Part shown: positions 1 through 9,200 of the stretch, in pieces
Position numbering within the stretch: position 1 is the stretch's first letter
Layout of the letters: each line of letters begins with the position of its first letter
Assembly (NCBI GenBank): GCA_003481005.1
Contig: QUKC01000029.1
Location: 5,414-24,011 of the forward strand
Direction: 5' to 3'
DNA: 18,598 nucleotides
From: Firmicutes bacterium TM09-10
Lineage (GTDB): Bacteria > Bacillota > Clostridia > Lachnospirales > Lachnospiraceae
Made by a program: the position numbers and the translations under genes
Notes under the pieces: model-generated
Database searches by the model: none
Seen by the model: the letters and a program-made list of their open reading frames with translations, nothing else
Told to the model about the DNA's origin: nothing

Positions 1-3
1 TAC

Positions 4-72
4 ATTCTATTATGGCAGGCGGCTTTTGCAGAGGGAAAGTCGCCTATGCCGTAGAATCTAAAATCTTTTTTT
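4..72 (+). terminator. Rho-independent terminator of an upstream gene
   Basis: A nested stem is visible: ATTCTA (4-9) with TAGAAT (52-57), GGCA (14-17) with TGCC (47-50), and GGCGGCTTT (18-26) with AAAGTCGCC (36-44, one G-U pair). A run of seven T follows at 66-72. This is the usual shape of an intrinsic terminator on the + strand. It would end a gene lying left of the window. It also argues that the Rpn-like protein starts after this hairpin, not at the first in-frame ATG at 12. Confidence 0.7.
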
Positions 73-170
73 CAAGGTCGGATCGACCAGAGATTTCTAT
101 CAGACAAAAACTGAATAAGGAACAGATGGAGATATCGGGAAGACCTTGCAGAAAGAAGTCTTCCTGGTAT

Positions 171-1043
171 ATGATGAATGTATCAGAAAGGCAAAAGATG
201 GAGACAATCAATACACCTTATGATGACACTTTCCGCACGCTGCTGCAGGATTGCCCAGAGCTGGTGGTTCCGCTGATTAACGAGCTGTTCGGCACGAATT
301 ATACCGGGCGGGAAGTAGTGGTATCGAATGAGAACGAGATTTTTTTGAGGAATCCGGAGGGGAAAAAGGAGAAGCGGGTTACGGATTCCAACCTGACATT
401 GATTTCTTTAAAGGGAATTTCCAAACGGTATCATCTGGAATGTCAGAGCACAGCGGATGGGACAATGGAAATTCGGATGTGGGAATATGATGCGCAGATT
501 GCTTTGATGGAGAAAGAATATCGGAATGGAGTACTGCATGTAAAATTCCCGGATTCTGCAGTCATCTATTTAAGAAGCAGCAAGACAACGTCGGACGAAC
601 TGAAAATCTGTATCCATGTACGGCAGAAGCAATTGCAGTACGGGATTCCGATTTTGAAGGTAAAGGACTATACACTGGACGAACTTTTTGAAAAACAACT
701 GTGGATGTTGATCCCATTTTATATTTTTCGATATGAAAAAGAATTTCGAAAAATTGATGGAAATCAGAAACAGTTAAGCGGACTGAGACTGGAATACGAA
801 AAAATTGCGGAAATGCTGGATCAGGAGTGCCAAAGCGGTCGTATGAAGCCGATCACCTGTGGCGCACTGTGTGAATTGTCCAATAATGTGGTGGAAAAAC
901 TGGCGTCGAAGTATAGCAATGTAGAAAAGGAGGTTACGGAAGTTATGGGAGGAAAAGTGCTGAATTATCGGTCGAAAGAGATTTATCTGGAAGGTTGCGC
1001 ATTTGGAAGAGAAGAAGGAAGAGAAGAGGGGGTTGAGTTATAA
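171..1043 (+). CDS. Rpn/PD-(D/E)XK nuclease family transposase-like protein, C-terminus probably clipped
   Basis: The protein matches the large Lachnospiraceae group of Rpn-like PD-(D/E)XK proteins. The N-terminal signature is METINTPYDDTFRTLL, followed by a region with the nuclease-like residues D72 (RVTDSNL) and E90-C-Q92 (HLECQS), counted from 171. Such proteins are recombination-promoting or transposase-like nucleases; the exact role of this subgroup is not known. The open frame reaches back to 12, but that part overlaps a terminator. ATG codons at 171, 174 and 198 are all possible; the one at 198 has the best Shine-Dalgarno (GAAAGG at 185-190). The C-terminus ends in a short Gly-Arg-Glu-Glu repeat and stops at once, where relatives as I remember them carry a further 20-40 residues, so the gene may have been cut by insertion of the element to its right. 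Family call fairly sure, truncation inferred. Confidence 0.75.
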   Translation: MMNVSERQKMETINTPYDDTFRTLLQDCPELVVPLINELFGTNYTGREVVVSNENEIFLRNPEGKKEKRVTDSNLTLISLKGISKRYHLECQSTADGTMEIRMWEYDAQIALMEKEYRNGVLHVKFPDSAVIYLRSSKTTSDELKICIHVRQKQLQYGIPILKVKDYTLDELFEKQLWMLIPFYIFRYEKEFRKIDGNQKQLSGLRLEYEKIAEMLDQECQSGRMKPITCGALCELSNNVVEKLASKYSNVEKEVTEVMGGKVLNYRSKEIYLEGCAFGREEGREEGVEL

Positions 1044-1093
1044 TAATGACAGGTCAGACGAAACCTAGTAAAATCAAGGGTTTCCGTGATACT

Positions 1094-1287
1094 GATTTAG
1101 TCCTACTACTTGTGCTAAATGCTTCAAATAGCGTACAAATGGATAGGATGGCGCCATTTTATACTCAATACTGTCTATGAAAAGTAAATAGCCGGGATCT
1201 GCCAGCATAGGGTTTGCTGGTAGGTGTCGTTATACCCAAAACAGGGCTAAATCTATATTTCAGAAATGGAGTGGTGGATTTAGTCCT
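1094..1287. repeat. 11-bp direct repeat GATTTAGTCCT, two copies 183 bp apart
   Basis: Exact copies lie at 1094-1104 and 1277-1287, and the core also recurs inverted at 1115-1120 (CTAAAT) and 1247-1253 (CTAAATC). The second direct copy is the right arm of the 16-bp stem at 1238-1292. Repeated short sites just upstream of parA are common as partition or replication-protein binding sites, which is an inference here. Confidence 0.45.
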
Positions 1288-1292
1288 GTTTT
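1238..1292 (+). promoter_or_regulatory. 16-bp stem-loop upstream of parA, possible terminator/attenuator
   Basis: AAAACAGGGCTAAATC (1238-1253) pairs with GATTTAGTCCTGTTTT (1277-1292) over all 16 positions with one G-U pair, leaving a 23-base loop. The right arm ends in TTTT and continues AATTTT, so as RNA this could stop transcription or act as a leader structure before the parA operon. It could equally be a DNA site, since the arms share the repeated GATTTAGTCCT motif. Confidence 0.5.
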
Positions 1293-1314
1293 AATTTTAC
1301 CCGAAAGGAGGCAA

Positions 1315-1350
1315 GTGCCTAACCCTGTTTTTTATCCAAAAACAATGTAA
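1315..1350 (+). CDS. Possible 11-residue leader peptide before parA
   Basis: A strong Shine-Dalgarno-like sequence GAAAGGAGG (1303-1311) is followed three bases later by GTG, opening 11 codons (V-P-N-P-V-F-Y-P-K-T-M) closed by TAA at 1348-1350. The spacing is shorter than usual and the codon content shows no clear metabolic logic apart from two prolines. It lies between the 16-bp stem and parA, where a translated leader could influence expression. Tentative: the purine block may instead be unused. Confidence 0.25.
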   Translation: MPNPVFYPKTM

Positions 1351-1389
1351 CCAATAACAACAATTTTAACAAAGAAAGGAAATGCAAAT

Positions 1390-2211
1390 ATGTGCAAAGT
1401 ATGGGGAGTCGTGACAAGAAAAGGTGGTGTGGGAAAGACCACAACTTCGACCACCATGGCATATCTGCTGGCCAAGGCAGGCTACAAGGTGGCATTGATC
1501 GATTTTGACGGACAGCGGCATTCAACGAAATTAAGCGGAGTCATGTTGCCAGAAAAACTGCCAATTACAATTTATGAGATCTTATCATCATTAGTAATGG
1601 GCGAGAAATTGCCAGAAATAGAGACATACATCATTCACACAGAGTCGGGTGTGGATCTGATACCAGCAAATAACAGACTGGATTATTTTGACAAGCTGAT
1701 GTGCAATACAGATTTTGCGGAATACAAATTAAAGGAATATGTAGATACCATCCGAGACAGATATGATTATATTCTCATTGATGGTATGCCAAAGATGGGT
1801 ACTGCGATGATCAATATTATGATCAGTTGTGATGGCTTGATTGTTCCGGTACAGTCGGAAACACTTGCAGTGGAGGGAATGGGCGAGTTCATGCGTGCAT
1901 TTCATCGTATTAAGACACAGGCAAATAAGAATCTTGAAATTGAGGGCATTTTAATCACGATGGATAGCGAACGAACCAAAGTATCAAAGCGTGTAAAGGC
2001 ACAGCTACAGGAGACTTTTGGAGAAAAGGTGCGTATATTCTCAAACTGTATCCCACGTACAATCCGTGTGCCGGATGCCGCAGACCACTGTATGACCATA
2101 TGTGAATTTGAGCCAGATAACCCAGCATCGATTGCCTATCAAAATGTAGTAAAGGAGTTGACAAAACATGACAAGAAAACCGAAAATACCGGAAAGAGGT
2201 TCATTGCTTAA
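1390..2211 (+). CDS. parA: ParA family partition ATPase
   Basis: This is a 273-residue deviant Walker-type ATPase that would drive segregation of the element together with the ParB encoded next. Seen in the sequence: the deviant Walker A box K11-GGVGK-T-T18, the A' box with D38 and D40 (DFDGQ), and the Walker B strand ILID with D131. There is no N-terminal helix-turn-helix extension, as in short type Ib-like ParA proteins. Two positions differ from the common consensus: the proline of DxDPQ is Gly41 and the 'TPP' after Walker B reads G-M-P. The ATG at 1390 has GAAAGGA (1374-1380) at good spacing. The gene overlaps parB by 44 bases, which suggests coupled translation. Family call is firm. MinD-like or nitrogenase-iron-protein relatives are less likely given the adjacent ParB. 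Confidence 0.92.
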   Translation: MCKVWGVVTRKGGVGKTTTSTTMAYLLAKAGYKVALIDFDGQRHSTKLSGVMLPEKLPITIYEILSSLVMGEKLPEIETYIIHTESGVDLIPANNRLDYFDKLMCNTDFAEYKLKEYVDTIRDRYDYILIDGMPKMGTAMINIMISCDGLIVPVQSETLAVEGMGEFMRAFHRIKTQANKNLEIEGILITMDSERTKVSKRVKAQLQETFGEKVRIFSNCIPRTIRVPDAADHCMTICEFEPDNPASIAYQNVVKELTKHDKKTENTGKRFIA

Positions 2212-3232
2212 TAACAGCATGGATGGAATGGATGAGCTGTTCAATTTCCAGACAAAGGAAGAATCAGCAGCGGAAAAACAAACGGAAAAAGTGTCTGGAG
2301 AAAACACGTTAGTGGAAATGGAGTTTGCCTATATGAGTGCATTTCCAGACCATAAATTCAAGTTATATACAGGACAGCGTTTAGATGATATGGTCAGCAG
2401 TATCAAAGAGTATGGTATCTTAATGCCGGTTATTCTTTGGCATCATGAAGGATTGTATATCATACTCAGCGGCCATAATCGTGTCAATGCAGGAAAGATT
2501 GCAGGACTTACGAAATGTCTTGTTATCATCAAAGAGAATCTTTCTTATGAGGATGCAGTACTGATTGTAACGGAGACCAACCTTCGTCAGCGTTCCTTTG
2601 ACGATTTATCGCCATCGGAAAAAGCATATTGTCTGAAACAGCATTACGAAGCAATCAAGTGTCAGGGCAAGAGAAATGACCTATTAAATGAAATTGAAAA
2701 CCTCCTAAACCCCAGTGAAATCAAGGAAAACGAGACACTGTCTGAAAATCAGAAAAGGTTGCGTTCAGACGAAAAACTGGGTGAGGAATATGGTCTGAAC
2801 AGAGATAATGTTGCCAAGTATTTGAGGATAGCAACTTTGGTTTCACCGCTTTTGGAAATGCTGGATGAGAAAAAGATATCCATGAAATCAGCATATGATC
2901 TTTCTTTTGTAAAAGAGGAATTCATGCAGACCATGATTGCAGATATCTTAGTAAGTGGAGAGGTAGTGCTTGATACAAAAAAATCTGCACTGATTCATGA
3001 TTATGCAAAGAATAAGACATTGACAGAGGAACGTATTGAACAGATCTTAAAAGGTGAGAAAACGAAAAAACCTAAGAGCACCGCTCCCCAGCCCATTAAA
3101 GTAAAGGGAAATGTGATCAGCCGCTTTTTTACCAAGCAGGAATCGAAAAAAGAGATCGAGGAGACGATAGAGAAAGCATTGGAACTATACTTCGCCAGAA
3201 TGAGTGAAGAGAAGGAGCAGTTGGTTGGGTAA
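2168..3232 (+). CDS. parB: ParB/Spo0J-type partition protein
   Basis: This 354-residue protein would bind a centromere-like site and hydrolyse CTP while loading on DNA, as known for ParB proteins. The ParB/sulfiredoxin-like domain spans about residues 50-145, with the signature GHNRVNAGKIAG (102-113, matching the family's GxRRxxA box) and the ETNLRQRSF motif (136-144). A helix-turn-helix follows at about 204-222 (LGEEYGLNRDNVAKYL). The C-terminus (about 285-354) is lysine- and glutamate-rich and may dimerise. The start at 2168 lies inside parA and has AAAGGAG (2151-2157) in front of it, which favours it over later ATGs. The stop at 3230-3232 overlaps the start region of the methylase-helicase gene. 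A nucleoid-occlusion role is less likely given the mobile context. Confidence 0.9.
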   Translation: MTRKPKIPERGSLLNNSMDGMDELFNFQTKEESAAEKQTEKVSGENTLVEMEFAYMSAFPDHKFKLYTGQRLDDMVSSIKEYGILMPVILWHHEGLYIILSGHNRVNAGKIAGLTKCLVIIKENLSYEDAVLIVTETNLRQRSFDDLSPSEKAYCLKQHYEAIKCQGKRNDLLNEIENLLNPSEIKENETLSENQKRLRSDEKLGEEYGLNRDNVAKYLRIATLVSPLLEMLDEKKISMKSAYDLSFVKEEFMQTMIADILVSGEVVLDTKKSALIHDYAKNKTLTEERIEQILKGEKTKKPKSTAPQPIKVKGNVISRFFTKQESKKEIEETIEKALELYFARMSEEKEQLVG

Positions 3233-6200
3233 AGCCACATATCTTGCTGACCTCTATCAGAAGTCAGTTGAAATTTTGACACAGAACCGGACAGAGTGGA
3301 TGGGACTGTTGTCCAGTGTGTCAAAGTACTATAAGTTATCTTTTGATAAGAATGTACTGATTTATGTCCAAAGACCAGATGCAGGACTGCTTGCCACCAA
3401 AATGGGATGGGAAAAGCAGACAGGGAGATATTTAAAGGCAGGATGTAAAGGCATTGGTGTTGTAGATATGGATAATCCAAAGGCAACACTGACCTACTAT
3501 TTTGACCTTGCAGATACCCGTGGCAGTTATGATGGGTTCCGTGCCGCAATGAACGCAGTATGGGAACTGGAAAGACAGTATCAGCCAGAAATCATGCATC
3601 GTTTTCATATACAGTTTCGTACAGACACGACAAGTATTGAGAACTGTCTGTGCCAGCTGGTGCAGATGCAGGGCAAGGCATATATGGCAAAATACAATCC
3701 TAAGCTGGAAGTAAAGGATGAGAACAGTGTCTTGTATGGACTGCCTGAAAAAGCGGTACAGGAAGAGTTCGCAAGGCTTGTATCGGACAGTGCAGCCTAT
3801 ATTGTATTCAGAAAATGTGGTATCCAGCCAGATGTTTTTGAGGAAACGGGAGCATTTCAGAATATCAGTCATTTTAATAGCACTGAAATGTTCATGGCAC
3901 TGGGGTATCATGCAACAGCGATTGCGAAACCTGTGCTGATGGAGATCAACAGACAGATTGAGGAAATCAAAGAAGAGAGGAGCAGGCGATATGAACAGAG
4001 AACCATTAGTGAAGATGGAATATATGACAGGAGCAGACGGAATGCAGTATCCGAATCTCCAGATATCGGCAGACGAGAAGTTCGACAAGAAGGAGACAGG
4101 CCGGTTCGGAAGCCAGTGGAAGGAGTACATGAAGGAGAAACATCCACAGAGACTGTCAGAACTGATAGCCACGGGGATGATAAACGAGATGATCTGCAAG
4201 GTGGACGAGGAAGCGGAACAGAAGAAAGAAGCCCTGATCCAGCAGTTATTGAATCTACAGCCTATGCCAGAGACAGAGGACACATTGGCCAGAGCAGGAC
4301 ACATGGAACTGATAACCAGACAGGCGGAAGAAATCATACTGGAAGAAGTGATCTATCAGGTCCGTTAAGTCAATCGAATAAGGAAACAGAGAGGGAACCC
4401 GATACGGCAGATGCTGTAGAGGGTTCCCTTTCTGTTTCCCAAGACGAACAAAATGCCCCAGCATTGGATTATACAGAGCCATCCGAAAGCGTAACAGCTG
4501 GTCAGCCACATAAGTACAGTGACAGAGAAATCAGATTATTTTATGAAAGTATGCTGACAGATACAGAACTGTATCCGATAGGACTGTACGATGCAATTAA
4601 CATCATTTTTGCTGAGAACACATCGCTGAAAGAAAAAGCGGAAGAGGTCAAAGCAGTTTATGAAGAGTATGGGGACAGAAGAAATACAGCAAATAACAGT
4701 TGGACGGTGTTAAAGCCGGAAGCGATTCTGTTTCATTTTGGAGAAGGCGGTTTTACCCAGCTTACATGGTATGAGGCAGCCAATGTCATTGATATGCTCA
4801 GAGAGGCAGAGGAATATGTGCCTTATGAGGCGGTCACAGAAGAGGTCGATGAGATTGGAGATTTTAATATCCCAGATGAAGTTGCCCAAATGCAGCCTTC
4901 AGACAGCCAGCGTACAAGAATGGGACAGCTCAATCTGTTTGAAGCCTATCCTGCCCAATATGATACCGATGAGACAGACGGCACGCAGATCATAACAGAC
5001 GAGCTGGACAGAGAAGAAATCAAGTCAGGTTATCTTCCATTTCCAGTAGGTACACATATCAGCTATGATGACCGAAATTTTGAAATCCTTGGGTATCTGG
5101 ATGACAACCACACTGTTGAATTAGGGGATATCGAGCAGAGACAGGGACTGGACAGTTATAAGATACGGGAGCGCATTCCTGTAGATTTCATCAGATCAGC
5201 AGAGGTATTGAAAGAAGCTCAGACAGAAGAAAAAGAAAATGACCATGCCACAGAAATATTACAGAATACAAGTCAAAATGAAGCAGAGAATTATCACTTT
5301 CTTCCGGAACATCATTTATATGATGGCGGGCCCAAAGCGAAGTTTCGGAACAATGTAGAAGCCATCCGATTACTGAAAAGCCTTCAGGAAGAAAAGAGAA
5401 TGGCAACCAGAGAGGAACAGCTTGTACTTGCAAAATTTGTGGGCTGGGGCGGTCTTGCAAATGCACTCACACCAGAGAAGGAAGGCTGGGAAAAGGAGTA
5501 TGAGGAAATCGAAAGCCTGCTATCCGAAGAAGAAATGCAGTCGGCATCCGCATCCACCCTGACTTCCTATTATACAGACCAGAACGTGATCAATTATATT
5601 TATAAAGCCTTGCAGAACTTTGGCTTTCAGTCAGGAAATATTCTTGACCCAGCAATGGGAACTGGAAATTTCTTTTCCGCACTTCCAGAGAGCATGAAAC
5701 AGTCAAGATTGTATGGTGTGGAACTGGAACCGATTGCCGGGGAGATCGCAAGACAGCTATATCCCAAGGCAGATATTTTGGTAAAAGGGTTTGAAGATAC
5801 TCAATTCTCCGATAGCTTTTTCGATGTAGTGGTAGGAAACATTCCATTCAGCAGAATCAAGGTCAGTGACAAGCGTTATGACCGTCACAACTTCCGCATC
5901 CACGATTATTTCATAGCAAAAAGTCTGGATAAGGTCAGGGCAGGCGGTATCATTGCAGTGATCACGAGCAAGTTTACCTTGGATAAGGAAAATCAGTCTG
6001 TGAGGAAATATATAGCACAGAGAGCAGAACTGGTTGGAGCTATCCGCCTGCCGGAGAATGCGTTCCGATCGATTGCTGGAACGGATGCAGTAACAGATAT
6101 CCTTTTCTTGAAAAAGCGTTCACAGGAGATCATACCGGATGAATGGAACACATCATGGCTGTCCGTAGAAAAGGATGAGAACAACGTACCTTATAACAGT

Positions 6201-9200
6201 TATTTTATCGACCATCCAGAAATGGTACTGGGAACGATGGTACAGGAATCAGGCATGTATGGAAGCAGTGATTTTGTAAGCTGTAAGCCATTTCCAGATA
6301 AGGAATTGGGAGAACTATTAGAAGATGCCATTGGAAATCTTCATGCAGTATATGAAGAACCGGACACAGATCTGGCAGATGATAAAGATACCATTATAAA
6401 AGAGTGGCTGCCTGCGACACCAGATGTCAAGAATTACAGTTATGCAAAGGTAAATGATGCAATCTATTATCGTGAAGATTCCAGAATGTACCGCCAGGAT
6501 ATCACAGGGAAAAAAGCGGAACGTATCAAGGGCATTTTGGAAATCAAGACTGCGTTAAGAGAACTGATGGACTTTCAGCTTTATGGAGAACCAGAAAAGG
6601 ATGAAGTAGAAGAGACGAAAGGATATGATGAACATCTGGCTGAATTGCTGGGAAATCTGAATCAGAAATATGATTCCTACACAAAGAAAAATGGATATCT
6701 GAACAGTCAGGGAAATGTCATTGCCTTTGCAAAAGACTGTGATGCTCCACTGCTCCGGTCCATAGAGGATGAAGTGAAAGATGAGACCGGTAAGAAGATA
6801 AAGGGCGAATACAAAAAAACTGCGGTATTCTTTAAAGCAACGATCAAGCCAAAAGAGATACCACAGACGGCAGATAATATTGAAGATGCCCTTCGCATCA
6901 CGATGAATGTCAAAGGACGTTTTGACTTGGATTATATGCAGTATCTGTATCGGAAGAATGGCGGGATCACTACGAAATCGACAATCATCGAGGAACTTGG
7001 GGATAAGATATACCAGGACCCGGATAAATGGGAACCGGGAAACTCAGATACGGGATGGGTGCTTGCAGAGGAGTATTTAAGCGGTCATGTAAAGGACAAG
7101 CTTGCATCAGCAATCATCGCTGCTGACAATGCTCCAGACTTATTTCAGAGGAATGTGGAAGCGTTAAAGCAGGTACAGCCGGAACCATTAAAACCAGAGG
7201 ATATCAGTTTTGTACTTGGTTCTACATGGATACCGGTCGAGTATTACCAGGACTTTATGTATGAGAAATTCCAGACCAGTACATCCAATAAGAAAAGATA
7301 TATCCATATTGAATTTGCAGAATGCACGGGAACCTATTTTATTACGGAAAAAGGATTTGAAAAAGGTTCCATAGCAGCGAACACGACATATGGAACAAAA
7401 CGCATGAATGCCTATGAGATTTTGGAGAATACCCTGAATCTTCGTTCAGTGGAAGTCAGAGATAAAGACGAATATTATGACCCTGACAGCGGAGAGAAAA
7501 AGATAAAATATGTGCTGAACAGGCAGGAAACGCTTCTGGCAAGAGAGAAACAGGCGCAGATAAAGATGGAGTTTGATAGCTGGCTGTTCGCTGATCCAGA
7601 ACGAGGTACGGCTTTGACGCAGCTCTATAATGACCGTTTCAACAATATCCGTCCCCGTACCTTTAATGGAGATGACCTGATACTTCCAGACATGAATGAG
7701 AGCATTACATTAAGAAAACATCAAAGGGATGTGGTCGCAAGAGGAATCTATGATGACGGTAATTTATTAGTAGCACATGAGGTAGGCGCAGGTAAGACCA
7801 TGACGGCCTGTGCCATTGCGTATGAAAGAAAAAGGCTTGGTATCTGTAATAAACCGATGATTGCTGTGCCAAATCATACATTGGGACAATGGGCAACCGA
7901 GTACATGCGTCTGTATCCCAGTGCAAATATTCTGGTGGCAGGAAAGAAAGACTTTGAAAAGAAGAACAGAAGGCGTTTTGTCAGCAGGATAGCAACAGGA
8001 GATTATGACTGTATCATCATGCCGCATAGTTCCTTTGAATTAGTGGGATTGTCAAGAGAACGTCAGCTATCAGCCATGCAGCGCGAGATAGATGAGGTCA
8101 CGGTACAGATCGGCGCGACAAAGGCGATGGAAGGGAAGAAATGGTCACTAAAGCAGATGGAGATATTCCGTCACAATCTTCAGACCAGATTTGATAATCT
8201 GTATAACGCTGAAAAGAAAGACGATACCATCATTTTCGAGGAATTGGGCGTGGATAATCTTTTCGTAGATGAATCCCATACCTACAAGAACAATTTCAGC
8301 TACACAAAGATGCAGCGTGTGGCAGGTGTTGGTGGAAAGAACAGCCAGCGAGCCATGGATATGCATATGAAGTGTCAGTATATCAATGAGATCACCAAGG
8401 AACATGGAGTGACCTATCTGACAGGAACCCCGGTAACAAACTCCATGGCAGAATTATATGTCATTCAGAAAACGCTGCAGCCTACAGAAATGGAACGCAG
8501 AGGACTTCTGATGTTCGATGCATGGGCGAGTACCTTTGGCAGAGTGGAATCAGCACTTGAAATCAGACCCGAAGGATCTGGTTATCAGATGAAGACACGT
8601 TTTGCAAAGTTCCATAATATTCCAGAACTGTTAGGAATGCTTTTTATGGTCGCAGATATCAAGACATCCGATATGCTGAACCTTCCTATCCCAAGATTGA
8701 AAACAGGAAAGTTTCAGGTAGTAAAGACACGTATCACACCAGATCAGCAGGATATGATGGATGAACTGGTAGAGCGTGCAGAGGCAATCCGTAATCATGA
8801 GGTGGACAGCACAGAGGACAACTTCTTAAAACTTACCAATGAGGCAAGACTTTTGTCCGTTGATCCCCGCATTTTGGATGAGAGACTGCCCAGTGATCCG
8901 GATACCAAACTAAATACCTGTGCAAGAATTGTAGGGGAGATTTATAAGGAATCCACACCACAGGCATCTACACAGCTCATCTTTTGTGATAAGGGAACAC
9001 CAAAGAAAGACGGTTCCTTTGATTTCTATCATGCATTGAAAGACGAAATGATTGCACAGGGAGTGAAGGAAGAAGAAATATTCTTTATACATGATGCAGA
9101 TACAGATACCAAAAAGGCAGAACTATTGGAGAAGGTCAGAAATGGTACGATCCGTGTACTGATGGGAAGTACTGAGAAGATGGGGACTGGATTGAATGTG

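Larger units (their letters stand above)
1044..1389. other. Intergenic region with repeats between the Rpn-like gene and parA
   Basis: No convincing protein gene of normal size lies here. The left end has inverted arms GAAACC (1060-1065) and GGTTTC (1079-1084) with a 13-base spacer, the sort of layout seen at tyrosine-recombinase core sites. The 11-base repeat GATTTAGTCCT occurs at 1094-1104 and 1277-1287, with inverted partners CTAAAT at 1115-1120 and 1248-1252 plus flanks. A small hairpin CCAGCA/TGCTGG lies at 1202-1220. No clear -35/-10 pair was found. Possible roles are an element end, a partition site bound by the ParB encoded downstream, or a transcript leader. None is proved by sequence alone. 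Confidence 0.5.

Noticed and set aside
12..170. N-terminal 53 codons upstream of the Rpn-like start
   Set aside because: They overlap a terminator hairpin and T-run and do not resemble the family, so the start was placed at 171 or later.
3001..3549. Minus-strand frame of 182 codons across the parB/methylase-helicase junction
   Set aside because: No ribosome site and improbable composition; it is the antisense of two well-supported genes.
3432..4337. Long open frame on the minus strand (301 codons) opposite the methylase-helicase gene
   Set aside because: It is rich in Cys, Ser, Phe and His with no family pattern or ribosome site; it mirrors the codon use of the + strand genes there.
4382..4439. 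Calling the 19-bp palindrome a rho-independent terminator
   Set aside because: There is no T-run after the stem and the giant frame continues for six kilobases, so it is listed only as a regulatory candidate.
4738..4995. Second alternate-frame + strand reading inside the giant gene
   Set aside because: Unlike the tnpV frame it has no Shine-Dalgarno, no family resemblance and a biased composition (Arg, Ser, Met-rich), so it looks like a shadow.
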